Source of the DNA: Polynucleobacter nymphae
GTDB taxonomy: Bacteria > Pseudomonadota > Gammaproteobacteria > Burkholderiales > Burkholderiaceae
DNA length: 64,000 nt
Direction of reading: 5' to 3'
NCBI RefSeq assembly: GCF_018882155.1
Contig: NZ_JACVPA010000001.1
Span: 124,001 to 188,000, forward strand
Below are positions 1 through 6,951 of the stretch, one piece after another. The notes below the pieces were generated by a model that searched no databases, was not told the origin of the DNA, and saw only the letters and a list, made by a program, of their open reading frames with translations. A program made the position numbers and the translations under genes. Every line of letters begins with the position of its first letter. The stretch's first letter is position 1.

Positions 1-429
1 ATGAAAAAAGTACTAATTCTTGCAGCATTATTATTCCCAACATTTGCTATGGCAACCTCAGATGCTGCACTCTTGTTGATTGCCAACGATGGAGCGGCAG
101 ACAAAAAGATATTAGTTGAAGATGCTGCCAAATCAAAAGTATCACCCACCCAAGGTGCCCCAGTATTCGCTGCGCCTACTATTCCTGGGGCTAAATCTTT
201 AAGCCCCGAAAAATCGGTTGCAAAAAAAGAGGTTGAGGTCGCAAAGAAAGAAGTGGGAGCTGCAACTGCTCAAGGAAAGCCTTCAGTAGCGGTCCCGTTT
301 GGACAACGTTATATTCCTGAGGCTGCAGAACAAAAATCTCAGGCTGTCAAAACAGATGCCCAAACAGTAAAACCGAAAGTAAACGGAAATCCACTTGATA
401 GTGAAAGTAAGGCTGTAAAAAAGCCATAA
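1..429 (+). CDS. Small secreted Lys/Glu/Ala-rich protein, first of a tandem pair
   Basis: I do not recognise a named family. The 142-residue product begins with a clear signal peptide (MKK, then a hydrophobic run ending in FAMA, cleavage near residue 19). The mature part is low-complexity, rich in Lys, Glu, Ala and Pro, and contains a repeated VAKKEVEVAKKEV block near residues 74-88. This suggests an extended or helical periplasmic or secreted protein. The next gene, 27 bases downstream, has an almost identical leader and the same KKE block, so the two arose by duplication. The ATG lies on the first base of the window, so an upstream start cannot be excluded; the signal peptide makes this ATG plausible. 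Confidence 0.75.
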   Translation: MKKVLILAALLFPTFAMATSDAALLLIANDGAADKKILVEDAAKSKVSPTQGAPVFAAPTIPGAKSLSPEKSVAKKEVEVAKKEVGAATAQGKPSVAVPFGQRYIPEAAEQKSQAVKTDAQTVKPKVNGNPLDSESKAVKKP

Positions 430-456
430 TCAATCAATTCAATTAAAGGAGCAGTT

Positions 457-957
457 ATGAAAAAAGTGCTAATTCTTGCAGCATTGTTGTTACCTTCATT
501 CGCCATGGCCTCAGCTGGCGCGGTTTTTAAGTTAGTCGCAAATGACGGTAAACCAGCAGAGTGGCAGAATGTAGATAGCACTCCTGGCGCCCCAACTTTT
601 GCAGCGCCCGTTGTTCCTAATACTCCTATAGCACAAAAAGAGGCTGAAGTAGCTAAGAAAGAGCTTGGTAATGTAACTCCTAAATCAGTTGCCAAAAAAG
701 AAGCTCAAGTAGCAGCTTCCCAGTCGGGCTTGGATACTAAGGCAAAAGAGACAAAAGCAAAGGCGAAGGTCAACAAAGTGCTCGTAGAGGATGGTTCAGC
801 AGTACTGCGCTATTCAACTAGTGGACAAACCAGCAGTAAAGAAACAACAGCAGTAGTTGATGCAGCAACAGCACGTTCAGACCACCTTTCAAAAGAGAAA
901 GCCACAAGACAGACGACTGCTTCAGAAGCAAAAACAAGTCTTGAAGGAAAAAAATAA
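457..957 (+). CDS. Small secreted Lys/Glu/Ala-rich protein, second of a tandem pair
   Basis: The 166-residue product is a paralogue of the preceding gene. It has the same MKKVLILAALL signal peptide with an AMA cleavage site, followed by a mature part with two KKE-type units (AEVAKKELG and SVAKKEAQVA). There is no cysteine, no catalytic motif and no membrane segment after the leader. A good ribosome site (AAAGGAG) lies about 8 bases before the ATG, and the pair is probably one transcript. The C-terminal half is rich in Ser, Thr and Lys and unrelated in detail to the first copy, so the copies diverge quickly after the leader. The function is unknown; a structural or stress-related envelope protein is only a guess. 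Confidence 0.8.
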   Translation: MKKVLILAALLLPSFAMASAGAVFKLVANDGKPAEWQNVDSTPGAPTFAAPVVPNTPIAQKEAEVAKKELGNVTPKSVAKKEAQVAASQSGLDTKAKETKAKAKVNKVLVEDGSAVLRYSTSGQTSSKETTAVVDAATARSDHLSKEKATRQTTASEAKTSLEGKK

Positions 958-1061
958 AGACTTAGGGCGCTGCCATTAATATTAATTAATAGGATTGTTT
1001 AGCCGAACAGTTGTGTTTTTCGAGCAAGGCATGCCCTTTAAGGTAGATAGGATCTATTGCT

Positions 1062-2153
1062 GTGGACTTATCTAGAAGCCTTATTAATTTGCCATCATCC
1101 GAACGGCTTAATTTCTTAGATGGCATTAGGGGCTTAGCTGCTCTCATGGTTTTGCTAGAGCATGTAGTCAAAGACTTTTTAGCTTCTGTTCAGCCAATTC
1201 AATATAACTCACAATTCTTATCTTTTATTACAGATGGCCACTTTGCGGTGGCTATTTTCTTTGTTTTGTCAGGCTATGTGCTGACTGTTAGTCAAACAAA
1301 CCGCCCGCAAAGTCTAGTAACCTTATGTATAGGCCGTTACTGTCGACTAGCCATTCCTATCCTGATTACTAGCGCAATAACTTATATCTTTATGATCGCT
1401 GGCTTATTTTTTATTGCTGGGAATACTTACCAATTTACTCCAACCATTCTTGGCTTTTTAAAGTTCTCATCAGTGGATGTTTTTGTGAATTACGATATTG
1501 AAAAATCCTACAGTCCAGCCTTATGGACCATGTCAGCGGAACTATTTGGCTCTTATTTACTCTATCTCTATATTCGATTTATAGCTAGATTTGAGCGCTA
1601 TCAGCTGATATTAGCCTTAGCAATATCCATAGGCCTATTAATTTTTCAACCCTTTATTGCATGCTTCTTTATGGGCTATCTCATTATGCAATTAAATACG
1701 CGATATTTAGTTAAGGATGCTAAATGGACGGCAGTCATCTGTATCGCAGCGTTTGTATCTGTAGTCGTAATTGTGAGCTTGAGCCCATCTTTGGAAAACT
1801 GGCAGAGATCATTATTGGCATTTGTAATAGTTATTGCCATCAGTTATGCAACTATATTAAGGAAGGTTTTTTCTAATGCTCTTTTACTCTTTATTGGTAA
1901 AATTTCATTCACCTTATATTTGATCCAATTTACTGTTATTTGCACTTTATCGGCATATCTTGCTACTCAATTTAGAGATCATGATTACGTCAATGTATTC
2001 TCGGCCAATCTTAATTTAGTCATTACTGTCGCTCTATGTATTGCAGTTGCTTATGTATTAAATCCAATTGATACCTACAGCATCTTAATTACTAAGAAGA
2101 TCAGGTCAATAAATTTCAGAAAACTGCGCAGTAATGATCCATCGCATCACTGA
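1062..2153 (+). CDS. Acyltransferase 3 family membrane protein (OafA/YrhL type)
   Basis: This is a 363-residue polytopic membrane protein with about ten hydrophobic segments. The N-terminus shows the acyltransferase-3 signature: LDGIRGLAAL with Arg23, followed by His34 in LLEHVV, the usual catalytic histidine. Such enzymes O-acylate surface polysaccharides, lipid A or related glycans at the inner membrane. The length is typical for a stand-alone acyltransferase-3 domain without a C-terminal SGNH domain. The start is GTG at 1062; there is no convincing Shine-Dalgarno, but the conserved N-terminal motif requires a start here or upstream. No glycan biosynthesis genes adjoin, so the substrate is unknown. 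Confidence 0.85.
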   Translation: MDLSRSLINLPSSERLNFLDGIRGLAALMVLLEHVVKDFLASVQPIQYNSQFLSFITDGHFAVAIFFVLSGYVLTVSQTNRPQSLVTLCIGRYCRLAIPILITSAITYIFMIAGLFFIAGNTYQFTPTILGFLKFSSVDVFVNYDIEKSYSPALWTMSAELFGSYLLYLYIRFIARFERYQLILALAISIGLLIFQPFIACFFMGYLIMQLNTRYLVKDAKWTAVICIAAFVSVVVIVSLSPSLENWQRSLLAFVIVIAISYATILRKVFSNALLLFIGKISFTLYLIQFTVICTLSAYLATQFRDHDYVNVFSANLNLVITVALCIAVAYVLNPIDTYSILITKKIRSINFRKLRSNDPSHH

Positions 2154-2163
2154 GGTCATGTTG

Positions 2164-2375
2164 TGTCGGTTTACCCGACAAAATTGACATCTGACCATCC
2201 GACCGCCTGTGAATGCCATTCAAGATCCACGGCATTCCACCCAACACCACGATTCTCGGTGCCTACTGAACACCAAAAGCCAACACCTTAAAACCATTGT
2301 TTAACCTATTGTTTTAGCTCATTTTTAAAGCTTCTAAGGCGTAGGTCGCACGTTCGAATCGTGCTGGGCAGGCCA
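2164..2375 (+). repeat. 212-bp direct repeat, copy 1, ending in a tRNA-Arg(UCU)-like 3' end
   Basis: This sequence recurs gap-free over 212 bases at 3424-3635. The first ~145 bases are only partly conserved between the copies, but the last 65 (2311-2375) are identical. The final 45 bases read as the 3' half of a tRNA: anticodon loop CTTCTAA (anticodon TCT, Arg), a perfect T-arm (GCACG, TTCGAAT, CGTGC), acceptor strand TGGGCAG, discriminator G and encoded CCA. The 5' half is not cloverleaf-competent, so this is a fragment and not a functional tRNA. A small dyad (TGTCGG and CCGACA, 2164-2180) opens the repeat. It may be an attachment-site remnant. The rest of the 441-base intergenic stretch (to 2594) holds no gene that I can see. 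Confidence 0.85.
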
Positions 2376-2594
2376 AAACCCTGACTGGCCCTTGAGGTGA
2401 CATCAAAAAATCAAATTTTATAGTGCTCAGTTGACCCGAGCCTGACCAAGCTTGCGAATCAAATGGAGCGCCTGGCAGGGCGTAGGTTGGTCTTGTAAGG
2501 CTCTCATATTTTTGGGGTAAATACTTATTACAAAATAATTATTCAAAGAGGAAAGTAGAGCATCTTACTTTTAACTAATTAAAGGGTTTAAAAA

Positions 2595-3305
2595 ATGAGT
2601 AAAAAGATTTTTTTATTAGTAATCGCATTGTCAGGTATTAATTCTGCATATGCGGGTGGGGCAAATGCTGAAAATTATTTTGATGGCCCTTATGTGCAAG
2701 TGGAGGCGGGTTTTGGTTCATTAACAAATAAAACATCGATAAGTCCCCAAGCTGTCCCCCTTACTGTTTCTACAAGTTTTGGTGCAACGAATCCGCAGGT
2801 CGCTCTTACTGCCGGTTATTCACGTGAAATTGTTGACTTCGTAGGCACTGATTACGATATCAATTTAGCTGCTAACGTTTCTTATAATTTTACAAATGGC
2901 AATAGCGGTAATCAAACCTATACCATAGCCGGTCAAAATTTAGGTTTCAATACAACTACAAAAAATATTCTGATGTTTTCAGTGGAGCCAGGCTACTACT
3001 TGTCTCATGACGCTCTTATTTATGCTAAATTTGGTTATGCACAAGGTCAGACCAATTATCAAAATACCATCACTAATGTAAATGTAAATTTAGGTACACA
3101 ATCTGGCCCTCTATTTGGATTTGGATTTAAGCATGGGTTTAATGAGGTGAACCCAAACGTATATTGGGGTATTGAGGTCTATCAAGTGAATTTTGCAGCT
3201 AAAACTGCTAGCTATAGCAGCCCACTTTTAGGTGGGACTTCGGTCAACATTACAAGTCAGCCGACTATGCTCTTTGGTAAAATACATCTCGGGTATATTT
3301 TTTAA
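2595..3305 (+). CDS. Outer-membrane beta-barrel protein (porin/OmpA-like), flanked by direct repeats
   Basis: This is a 236-residue protein with a signal peptide (cleavage after SAYA, residue 20). The mature part shows alternating hydrophobic and polar residues, aromatic girdle patterns, Gly/Asn-rich turns, and a C-terminal strand ending in Tyr-Ile-Phe, the terminal phenylalanine expected for BAM-dependent outer-membrane proteins. Segments such as GPYVQVEAGFG and YGKFGY-like strands resemble 8-stranded opacity/OmpW-type barrels. The gene stands alone between two 212-bp tRNA-derived repeats, which suggests it arrived as a small mobile unit. Ligand and role are unknown. The AT-rich leader just upstream is a likely promoter region. 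Confidence 0.75.
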   Translation: MSKKIFLLVIALSGINSAYAGGANAENYFDGPYVQVEAGFGSLTNKTSISPQAVPLTVSTSFGATNPQVALTAGYSREIVDFVGTDYDINLAANVSYNFTNGNSGNQTYTIAGQNLGFNTTTKNILMFSVEPGYYLSHDALIYAKFGYAQGQTNYQNTITNVNVNLGTQSGPLFGFGFKHGFNEVNPNVYWGIEVYQVNFAAKTASYSSPLLGGTSVNITSQPTMLFGKIHLGYIF

Positions 3306-3423
3306 TAAGTTTCCGAGGAGTATCGGCGATTTAGATATCAATTGGAAATCCAAAGTAAAAAGTATCCAAGGTTAGCTTTCTCATTAGTGATCTGCCTGGA
3401 TAGATATCTTTTCATTCCAAATT

Positions 3424-3635
3424 TGTCGATTAACCCGAAAAATTAGATTTCTGACCATTCAACCGCCTGCCAATAACATCTAAGATCCATCGAATCCCAC
3501 TCAGCGCCACTGATCTCGGTGCCTATGCCACATCAAAAGCCAACACCTTAAAAGCATTGTTTATGTTGTTGTTTTAGCTCATTTTTAAAGCTTCTAAGGC
3601 GTAGGTCGCACGTTCGAATCGTGCTGGGCAGGCCA
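3424..3635 (+). repeat. 212-bp direct repeat, copy 2, ending in a tRNA-Arg(UCU)-like 3' end
   Basis: This is the second copy of the repeat at 2164-2375, with a period of 1260 bases. The tRNA-like terminal block (3571-3635) is identical to copy 1 over 65 bases, including the T-arm and encoded CCA, whereas the part upstream has drifted. The opening dyad is degraded (TGTCGA and CCCGAA). The identical end with a divergent flank is what is expected of a recombination core or of a selected or recently converted segment. Confidence 0.85.
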
Positions 3636-3693
3636 AAAAATTCTCTACCCCCATCGTTTTAAATCAAAGAATTAACTATGTTACTGTTACTGC

Positions 3694-3825
3694 ATGCTTA
3701 GCAATCTTAAAAATACCTTCAGTAGTGATTTATGCGAATCTATTCTGGAGGCCATACTTTTGCAGGGCTACGATTCTATTCTTATTACCGATGCATCAAA
3801 TAATCCCAAAATTGAACTGACCTGA
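3694..3825 (+). pseudogene. 5' fragment of a gene cut by the insertion sequence (possibly PAS-domain)
   Basis: An ATG at 3694 opens 43 codons that run into the left end of the insertion sequence and stop inside its inverted repeat. The peptide (…ESILEAILLQGYDSILITDAS…) resembles the start of a PAS or LOV sensory domain, where ILITD begins the first strand, but the assignment is weak because only this first strand remains. It is best read as a truncated gene start disrupted by the element at 3813. The region from 3636 to 3693 holds nothing else that I can recognise. Confidence 0.4.
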
Positions 3826-3887
3826 TTTTTAGTACCACCCCAAAAGAGAGGATTTTTGATAATCTTCACCTTAAAGGAGTGCTAAAT

Positions 3888-4169
3888 ATGGCAAAAGGTC
3901 AGCGTCTTAAACCCGAGCAAATCGTCACCTTATTGCGTCAAATCGATGTCCTGACAACGAACGGCAAAACCCTAGCCCAGGCCTGTAAAGAAGTGGGCAC
4001 GGTTGAGCAAAGCTACTATCGTTGGCGCAAGATCTATGGTGGTATGAAGGTCGATCAAGCTCGTAAGTACAAAGATCTGGAACTGGAAAATACCCGGCTT
4101 AAGAAGCTCGTAGCGGACTTATCACTACGAGAGGTGATGCTCAAGGAAGTCATTAAGGGAAACTTCTAA
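3888..4169 (+). CDS. IS3-family transposase OrfA (helix-turn-helix)
   Basis: This is a 93-residue DNA-binding subunit. An N-terminal helix-turn-helix (LKPEQIVTLLRQ … ACKEVGTVEQSYYRWRKIYGGM) is followed by a leucine-zipper-like coiled coil (LELENTRLKKLVADLSL), as in IS407-group OrfA proteins. I prefer the ATG at 3888 over the GTG at 3879 because AAAGGAG lies 8 bases before it. The frame ends at TAA 4167-4169, just after the slippery heptamer, so a fraction of ribosomes should shift into orfB and make the OrfAB transposase. OrfA alone usually moderates transposition. Confidence 0.9.
   Translation: MAKGQRLKPEQIVTLLRQIDVLTTNGKTLAQACKEVGTVEQSYYRWRKIYGGMKVDQARKYKDLELENTRLKKLVADLSLREVMLKEVIKGNF
4157..4163 (+). 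promoter_or_regulatory. Programmed -1 ribosomal frameshift site
   Basis: The heptamer G GGA AAC lies in the zero frame of orfA, three codons including the stop before its end, and fits the X XXY YYZ slippery pattern. A -1 slip gives GGG AAA CTT…, which is open through to the orfB frame. A short dyad downstream (GCAGC and GCTGC, 4191-4203) could act as a stimulator. IS3 elements are known to make their transposase this way. Confidence 0.75.
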
Positions 4170-4204
4170 GCCCTACTAGGCGTAAAAATGCAGCGCAGCT
4201 GCTC

Positions 4205-5029
4205 ATGGACCAGCATTCTATCTCTGAGCGGACTGCCTGCAGTTTAGTGGGGCTATCCAGAGCAGCGTATCGCTATATGCCATTGCCTAGAGATGACGAA
4301 GAGCCCCTTAGAGCCGAAGTCATCCGCATGGCTAGCACCTATGGCCGTTACGGTTATCGATTGATTGCCAGCATGATGCGTAACGCTGGTTGGGGACAAG
4401 CGACTACTGCAAGGGTTGCTCGCATCTGGCGGCAAGAAGGCCTAAAGATCCCACAAAAGCAAGCTCCTAGAGGTAGACTCTGGTTTAACGATGGCAGCTG
4501 TATGAGGTTGCGAGCTAATCATACCAATCATGTGTGGAGTTATGACTTTGTCTTTATTAGAGATGCCTATGGGGGCAAGATCCGCATGCTCACGATGATT
4601 GATGAATATACCCGAAAGTGCCTAACGATCCACTGCGCTAGAAGGATTGGATCAATCCAAGTGATTGAACAACTGGCGAACGCCATGATTGAAAATGGTA
4701 TCCCAGAGTACATCCGTAGTGATAATGGCCCAGAATTTATTGCCAAAGACCTACGCAGCTGGTTATCTGGTATTGGAGTGAAAACCGCTTACATCACCCC
4801 CGGTAGTCCTTGGGAGAATGGCTTTTGTGAAAGCTTTAATGGCACCTTTAGAGATAACCTTTTGGATGGGGAGATCTTCTACAGCTTGAGGGAAGCTAAG
4901 GTAGTCGTGGGTGAATGGGTCAAGCACTATAACCATGAAAGACCCCATAGCGCATTGGATTACAGACCACCAGCACCCCAGGCACAAGTACCCAGAATCA
5001 TCCAGAATCAACCTATGATGCTGCAATGA
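4205..5029 (+). CDS. IS3-family transposase OrfB (DDE integrase domain)
   Basis: The 274-residue frame holds an N-terminal HTH_21-type region (RYGYRLIASMMR) and an rve integrase core. The DDE triad is visible as Asp in WSYDFVFIRD, Asp in IRSDNGPEF and Glu in WENGFCESFNG. The C-terminus carries the usual YNHERPHSALDYRPP motif. The ATG at 4205 is only the first start in this frame; the frame is open back to the slippery site near 4157, so the active product is probably the OrfA-OrfB fusion. It is intact and so may still be mobile. Confidence 0.9.
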   Translation: MDQHSISERTACSLVGLSRAAYRYMPLPRDDEEPLRAEVIRMASTYGRYGYRLIASMMRNAGWGQATTARVARIWRQEGLKIPQKQAPRGRLWFNDGSCMRLRANHTNHVWSYDFVFIRDAYGGKIRMLTMIDEYTRKCLTIHCARRIGSIQVIEQLANAMIENGIPEYIRSDNGPEFIAKDLRSWLSGIGVKTAYITPGSPWENGFCESFNGTFRDNLLDGEIFYSLREAKVVVGEWVKHYNHERPHSALDYRPPAPQAQVPRIIQNQPMMLQ

Positions 5030-5081
5030 TTTACTATGGAAAAACTCTCTTTGGTAGTGGACCTAAATTGACAGCAGTTCA

Positions 5082-5163
5082 CTTAGCGGGAGTGCTAGAT
5101 GGCCTTCCAAATCATGATATTGAATTATTGAGAATCATGCGTTCAGTAGCCCAAAACAAATAA
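5082..5163 (+). pseudogene. 3' remnant of a gene interrupted by the insertion sequence
   Basis: The frame entering from the right end of the element reads LAGVLDGLPNHDIELLRIM… to a TAA at 5161-5163. It has a normal amino-acid composition and looks like the C-terminus of a real protein that lost its body to the insertion. The upstream part of this frame (ATG at 5026, overlapping the orfB stop) lies within the element, so a 45-codon chimeric peptide could be translated. A stem-loop (GGCTGCCT and AGGTAGCC, 5170-5192) follows. I cannot tell whether it belongs to the same gene as the 3694 fragment. Confidence 0.4.
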
Positions 5164-5220
5164 AATCGAGGCTGCCTTCATCACAGGTAGCCAATAATAC
5201 CTTAGGGTGGTTTTTTATTA

Positions 5221-5300
5221 AGCCCAGTAAAAGTTGCACTCTATTTAGAAGAGACAAACATACCTTACGAAATTATGTGACCGATACCCGTAAGGGCAAC
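5221..5300 (+). pseudogene. Glutathione S-transferase N-terminal fragment, frameshifted
   Basis: The frame from 5221 reads SPVKVALYLEETNIPYEIM and then hits TGA. Shifting the frame by one base continues as TDTRKGN. This is the thioredoxin-fold start of a GST (xxKVALxLEExxIPYE…DTRKG is a familiar pattern in YfcG/GstB-like enzymes). Only this segment remains, and the sequence then passes directly into the decayed repeat copy 3. There is no start codon and no rest of the gene within 5.2-5.5 kb, so this is debris and not a functional gene. Confidence 0.6.
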
Positions 5301-5391
5301 AACATAAACCCATTGTTTAATTTGTTATTCGAGTTCATTTTTCAAACTTTTAAGGCGTAGGTCGCACACTCAAATCGTGCTTAGCTGGCAT
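5298..5391 (+). repeat. Degraded third copy of the tRNA-Arg-like repeat
   Basis: The stretch aligns with the last ~95 bases of the 212-bp repeats. It shares CATTGTTTAA, TTCATTTTTC, TTTTAAGGCGTAGGTCGCAC and AATCGTGCT, but the T-arm and acceptor have mutated (CACTCAAATCGTGCTTAGCTGGCA). It begins at the broken GST fragment, which suggests recombination or insertion at this point. The remaining bases to 5475 hold the probable promoter of the channel gene. Confidence 0.7.
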
Positions 5392-5475
5392 GATTTAACC
5401 CTTTCGGGCTGGATTTTCTAATTAGTATGATAATGTTCTGTTCATTCTATTAGCTCACTATTCCATTATCACCAT

Positions 5476-6936
5476 ATGGCTCTAAGTCACGAAAAAGTTT
5501 TTGCATTACCTAAATGGGCATTGATTCTCTTAATCGTGCTGAACATTGCCGTTGCTAGCTACGCCTACACATTAGGAAATATTTTTGCGTTTGTTGAGGC
5601 TGATTTATCGGATGGCCTCTTCTCAGAGATTGACATCATTGCCATCTTACAGATTGTGCTTATAGCAGTAACTGCTGATACTGCTTTTAGGCGCACAATT
5701 ATTAATCTGAATCGGATTAATCCCGAAAAAAGAATTCCTGCAATTATTGTTACAGCTGGCTCTTTGATTATTTTGTCTTTAATCGGCTTAGCTGGTTTTA
5801 TTCTTCTCTACGATCATAATCTTACGGGATTGGTAGCGGCTTCTGGTGGTTTGGGTTTGGGTTTGGGTTATGTGTTTAGAGACCGAATTGCAGACATTGT
5901 TGCAAGCGTTTCTTTACAGACTGATGGCTTAGCTGCCCTAGGTGATTACATCGTCATTTTTGAAGGTGACGAAAGAATTCCAGAAACCTATGAAGTGATT
6001 CAAATGGAGCATCGTTTGATTACCCTTCAGGGAACTACATATGGATTGATTAAGAAGTTTTATAACAATAAATTTCTTGAACTAGATTACATCAACGTTA
6101 CGAAGCAGGCTCCCAATCGGGGATTTCGGCGTCATCTCACTATTTCACTAGGTTCTCACTGCGATAGCGAGAAGGTAACTGAGATTCTGAATTTGGCAAT
6201 GGAGTGTGTGATATCTAAAAATAAGTTTTTTCGTAACTGGTATCTCTGTGGAGCTTCTGAGTTAAAAGGGGGTCATGTTGAATATATGGTCCGTTACGAG
6301 TGCGATCCGGATCTAGATTTTCCTAAGGACCTCACTAATCGTCTAGTGCTAAATACCATCATGCTTTTCTTAAAGGCAGGTGCAATTGATTTTACTGATA
6401 CGCCTAGTGAAGCAGGTGCCCAGCTTGACCTGAAAAATCGTTTAACGGCCTTCGCATCGCTTGGGTTCTTGATGGTTTTAAATGACGAAGACTTAACGTA
6501 TCTTGCTCAGCATGCCCATTTTGTGCGCACCTCAGTTGGTGAGCAGTTGATTACTAATGGACAAGAGGCTTACAGCATGTATTTGCTTCTAGAGGGACGT
6601 TTAGAAGTGAAGGTTCCCAATGCTGAAGGTAAATCTATTGCCGTCGCATCGATCTGGCCTGGGGATATTGTTGGTGAGATGTCTTTATTAACTGGCGCGC
6701 CTCGTTCTGCCGATGTGTTTTCAGCTACTTCAGCACTGATGATCAAAATTGAAAAAGATGATATTTCTCCTGTCCTAGAGCGTCGCCCTCAATTAATTCA
6801 GAATATCTCTGACGTCTTAGCGCAACGTGCAGCCCATAATGAACGCGTGAAAAGTGGTGCAGACCAAGATAAAAACTCATCTGAAAACAGTAAGAATATT
6901 GCCAAGAAGATCTTGAAATTCTTTTTCAATAAGTAG
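5476..6936 (+). CDS. MscS-superfamily channel with C-terminal cyclic-nucleotide-binding domain
   Basis: This is a 486-residue inner-membrane protein. Three hydrophobic segments (about residues 14-31, 52-70 and 88-110) precede a glycine-rich pore-helix segment (GLVAASGGLGLGLGYVFRD, near residues 117-135), which matches TM3 of MscS, followed by the beta-domain. Residues about 345-460 form a cNMP-binding fold (GEQLITNGQEAYSMYLLLEGRLEV … GDIVGEMSLLTGAPRSADV). This architecture is that of bacterial cyclic-nucleotide-gated (bCNG) members of the MscS superfamily, which are thought to be gated by nucleotide and not only by tension. It ends 15 bases from the stop of a convergent K+ channel that also carries a cNMP domain. 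Confidence 0.8.
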   Translation: MALSHEKVFALPKWALILLIVLNIAVASYAYTLGNIFAFVEADLSDGLFSEIDIIAILQIVLIAVTADTAFRRTIINLNRINPEKRIPAIIVTAGSLIILSLIGLAGFILLYDHNLTGLVAASGGLGLGLGYVFRDRIADIVASVSLQTDGLAALGDYIVIFEGDERIPETYEVIQMEHRLITLQGTTYGLIKKFYNNKFLELDYINVTKQAPNRGFRRHLTISLGSHCDSEKVTEILNLAMECVISKNKFFRNWYLCGASELKGGHVEYMVRYECDPDLDFPKDLTNRLVLNTIMLFLKAGAIDFTDTPSEAGAQLDLKNRLTAFASLGFLMVLNDEDLTYLAQHAHFVRTSVGEQLITNGQEAYSMYLLLEGRLEVKVPNAEGKSIAVASIWPGDIVGEMSLLTGAPRSADVFSATSALMIKIEKDDISPVLERRPQLIQNISDVLAQRAAHNERVKSGADQDKNSSENSKNIAKKILKFFFNK

Positions 6937-6951
6937 TTAACAATTTAGCAA

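Larger units (their letters stand above)
3813..5081 (+). mobile_element. IS3-family insertion sequence (IS407-like organisation), complete
   Basis: The element is about 1.27 kb and is bounded by imperfect terminal inverted repeats: TGAACTGA at 3813 and its counterpart GCAGTTCA ending at 5081. Similarity continues inward for about 40 bases on each side (for example AAAGAGAG in both ends). It carries two transposase frames in the classical orfA/orfB arrangement, with a -1 slippery heptamer between them. No convincing 3-5 base target duplication is visible (AAT or AAAT on the left, CTT on the right), so either it is old, its ends recombined, or my boundary is off by a few bases. Both reading frames are intact. 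Confidence 0.85.

Noticed and set aside
339..695. Minus-strand frame of 118 codons across the first two genes
   Set aside because: It is antisense to two clear signal-peptide proteins, has low-complexity Ser/Leu/Ala composition and no ribosome site.
2311..2375. A complete tRNA-Arg gene
   Set aside because: The 3' half is convincing, but the 5' half cannot form the acceptor, D-arm or anticodon stem; the same incomplete form recurs at 3571-3635.
3813..5081. Target-site duplication of the IS element
   Set aside because: The bases on the two sides (AAT and CTT) do not match, so none can be claimed.
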